This document shows, piece by piece, positions 62,979-64,000 of a DNA stretch of 64,000 nucleotides (within the stretch, counting starts at the first letter, position 1; every line of letters starts with the position of its first letter). The DNA is from Magnetovibrio sp. (GTDB lineage: Bacteria; Pseudomonadota; Alphaproteobacteria; Rhodospirillales; Magnetovibrionaceae). Made by a program: the position numbers and the translations under genes. The stretch lies in contig JAPHSY010000013.1 of NCBI GenBank assembly GCA_026196495.1, positions 1 to 64,000 on the forward strand, written 5' to 3'. The notes beneath the pieces are model-generated. The model saw nothing but the letters and a program-made list of their open reading frames with translations, searched no databases and had not been told where the DNA came from.

Positions 62979-64000
62979 TTAGTACCGCTTGGGTGCTTTT
63001 ACCTTATCGACTTTTGGGTTGTAGCCCATATTGCCGAAATAGAGTGCTGCACCAGGATGGAGTGGGGCAGCGTGTTTGGTTCTGACCATTTCGTCTGGTT
63101 TTAAGTTAAAAAACGCACTGTGTTGAAAACGAAAATCGATAAAATCGTCAAAGATTGATTGAACAACCGTTTTGACGATCTTGTCCGGTATTTGTGATGT
63201 TGCGACCAATGTTGCTTTGATGCCGAATGTGGGTATGGCGCTGGTTGTTCCTTTGTACGCTCCGGCAGGAATACGTGTACGTACGTAGTATGGATATTTT
63301 TCCACCAAAGTTTTTATAGTTGCATCATAAGCTTGCACCACTTCCACATCACAGTGTTCAGCGGTTGCTTTGATGCTGTGATTGGGGTGGCCTGCTGTAA
63401 ACACAAATGCATCGATTTTATTCGCGCATAAGGCTTTTCCCTGCTGGTCGGAAGTTAGTTCGGTTGCCCGCTCAAAATCAGACTTTTTCCAGCGTTTTAT
63501 CGCCATGACCAGGTCCATATCGGCGCGCTGTCCTGATCCAGGGTTGCCAATATTGACTCGTTTGCCTTTTAAGTCATTTAACCTTTTGATGCCTGACCCG
63601 ACGCGCGCTACGACGGTAAATGATTCCGCAAAAAGAGAGAGAACCGCACGCAAATCTTGATCTGGTCCGTATTGTTTAAAAGGGCCATAGCCCCTTACTG
63701 CGTAAAACTGGATGTCTGACTGGACAATGCCAAAATCAATCGTACCAGACTGAAGCATGCTTATGTTTTCAATGGAGCCGTTCGTTGGAATAACAGAACA
63801 GCGAACGTTGTGTCTTATCGTGTTTTTATTCACGGACTTGCAAATGGCTTCACCTGTTGGAAAATAGACGCCCGCATGACCACCTGTGCCAATGGTTATG
63901 TCGACAATTGGGTCTTGGGAAAATGCTTGATTAGAAAAAATAGAAAATGTTAAAGCCCCAGTCCAAATTGCCATGCGTGCTGCAATTTGTTTACCACATA
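62979..64000 (-). CDS. TAXI-family TRAP transporter solute-binding protein, 5' end beyond the window
   Basis: At least 331 residues. After a signal peptide ending about AFSQ, the mature protein starts VDITIGTGGHAGVYFPTG, a typical TAXI N-terminus, with IGNPGSGQRADMDLVM and TELTSDQQGKALCANKIDAFVFTAGHP later. ATG 63974 is the first in-frame start, but the frame is open to the window edge, and the n-region of the signal needs the upstream Lys/Arg, so the true start is probably beyond 64000. TAXI proteins deliver solutes such as glutamate, 2-oxoglutarate or others to TRAP permeases; none is visible here. Confidence 0.85.
   Translation of the reverse strand, partial: CGKQIAARMAIWTGALTFSIFSNQAFSQDPIVDITIGTGGHAGVYFPTGEAICKSVNKNTIRHNVRCSVIPTNGSIENISMLQSGTIDFGIVQSDIQFYAVRGYGPFKQYGPDQDLRAVLSLFAESFTVVARVGSGIKRLNDLKGKRVNIGNPGSGQRADMDLVMAIKRWKKSDFERATELTSDQQGKALCANKIDAFVFTAGHPNHSIKATAEHCDVEVVQAYDATIKTLVEKYPYYVRTRIPAGAYKGTTSAIPTFGIKATLVATSQIPDKIVKTVVQSIFDDFIDFRFQHSAFFNLKPDEMVRTKHAAPLHPGAALYFGNMGYNPKVDKVKAPKRY

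Overview
The window reads as chromosomal DNA from an alphaproteobacterium, most likely of the Rhodospirillales group in the broad sense (marine relatives such as Terasakiella or Magnetospira would fit). This is inferred from gene content, moderate GC and gene neighbourhoods such as folB-uvrC-pgsA-moeA-moaD-moaE, ilvE-petP-petR-kinase, lgt-midA-pgeF, prs-rplY-pth-ychF, fbcFBC, mtnP-mtnA-aldolase and ubiTUV. I see no prophage, insertion sequence, CRISPR array, tRNA or rRNA. Nearly all of it is housekeeping.

Layout. 1-4477 (+): 5'-truncated polysaccharide deacetylase-like membrane protein, rppH, a Ca/Na antiporter, a pterin-type SDR and folB. 4478-4862: AT-rich gap with a DnaA-box-like motif. 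4863-10115 (+): uvrC, pgsA, moeA, moaD, moaE and a HAD phosphatase that appears to use an ATT start. 10214-16505: P460-type cytochrome (-), LOG-family hydrolase (+), ilvE (-), then the regulatory set petP-like, petR-like, sensor kinase (+) and a periplasmic solute-binding protein. 16502-18692 (-): csaA, proC, ybjN-type gene, ubiK. 18835-27550, mostly (+): hldD, lgt, midA, pgeF, lipoprotein, prs, rplY, pth, ychF. 27564-30937: three lipoproteins and a HtrA-like protease without PDZ. 31129-36529 (+): the methylthioadenosine salvage trio mtnP-mtnA-class II aldolase, then ubiT-ubiU-ubiV behind a perfect FNR box.

36825-43975: Sel1-repeat protein (+), cytochrome bc1 operon fbcFBC (-), trmL (+), then DUF1285-NUDIX-DUF6111-cca (-). 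44093-47480: LysR/pirin divergent pair around a clean palindrome, OsmC protein, lipoprotein and a small acidic protein. 47654-53640: diguanylate cyclase (+), then the glycine cleavage operon gcvT-gcvH-gcvPA-gcvPB (-) led by a tandem glycine riboswitch. 53777-64000: lipoprotein, double-CDGSH protein, peptidoglycan-binding repeat protein, thrB, rnhA, an unrecognised 262-residue protein, peroxiredoxin, DsbD/ScsB-type thiol transporter, YqgE, a GGYGYPY-repeat secreted protein and a TAXI solute-binding protein cut by the window edge.

Taken together, the cell appears built for changing oxygen supply: a bc1 complex, PetPR-type regulators (linked to bc1 expression in Rhodobacter), aerobic ubiquinone assembly (ubiK) and the oxygen-independent ubiquinone pathway (ubiTUV) under a predicted FNR site. 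No clearly new multi-gene system is visible. The items most worth following are the envelope protease/TraT-like cluster, the ATT-start HAD gene, the fbc and gcvT leader structures, and the uncharacterised protein at 58082-58870.
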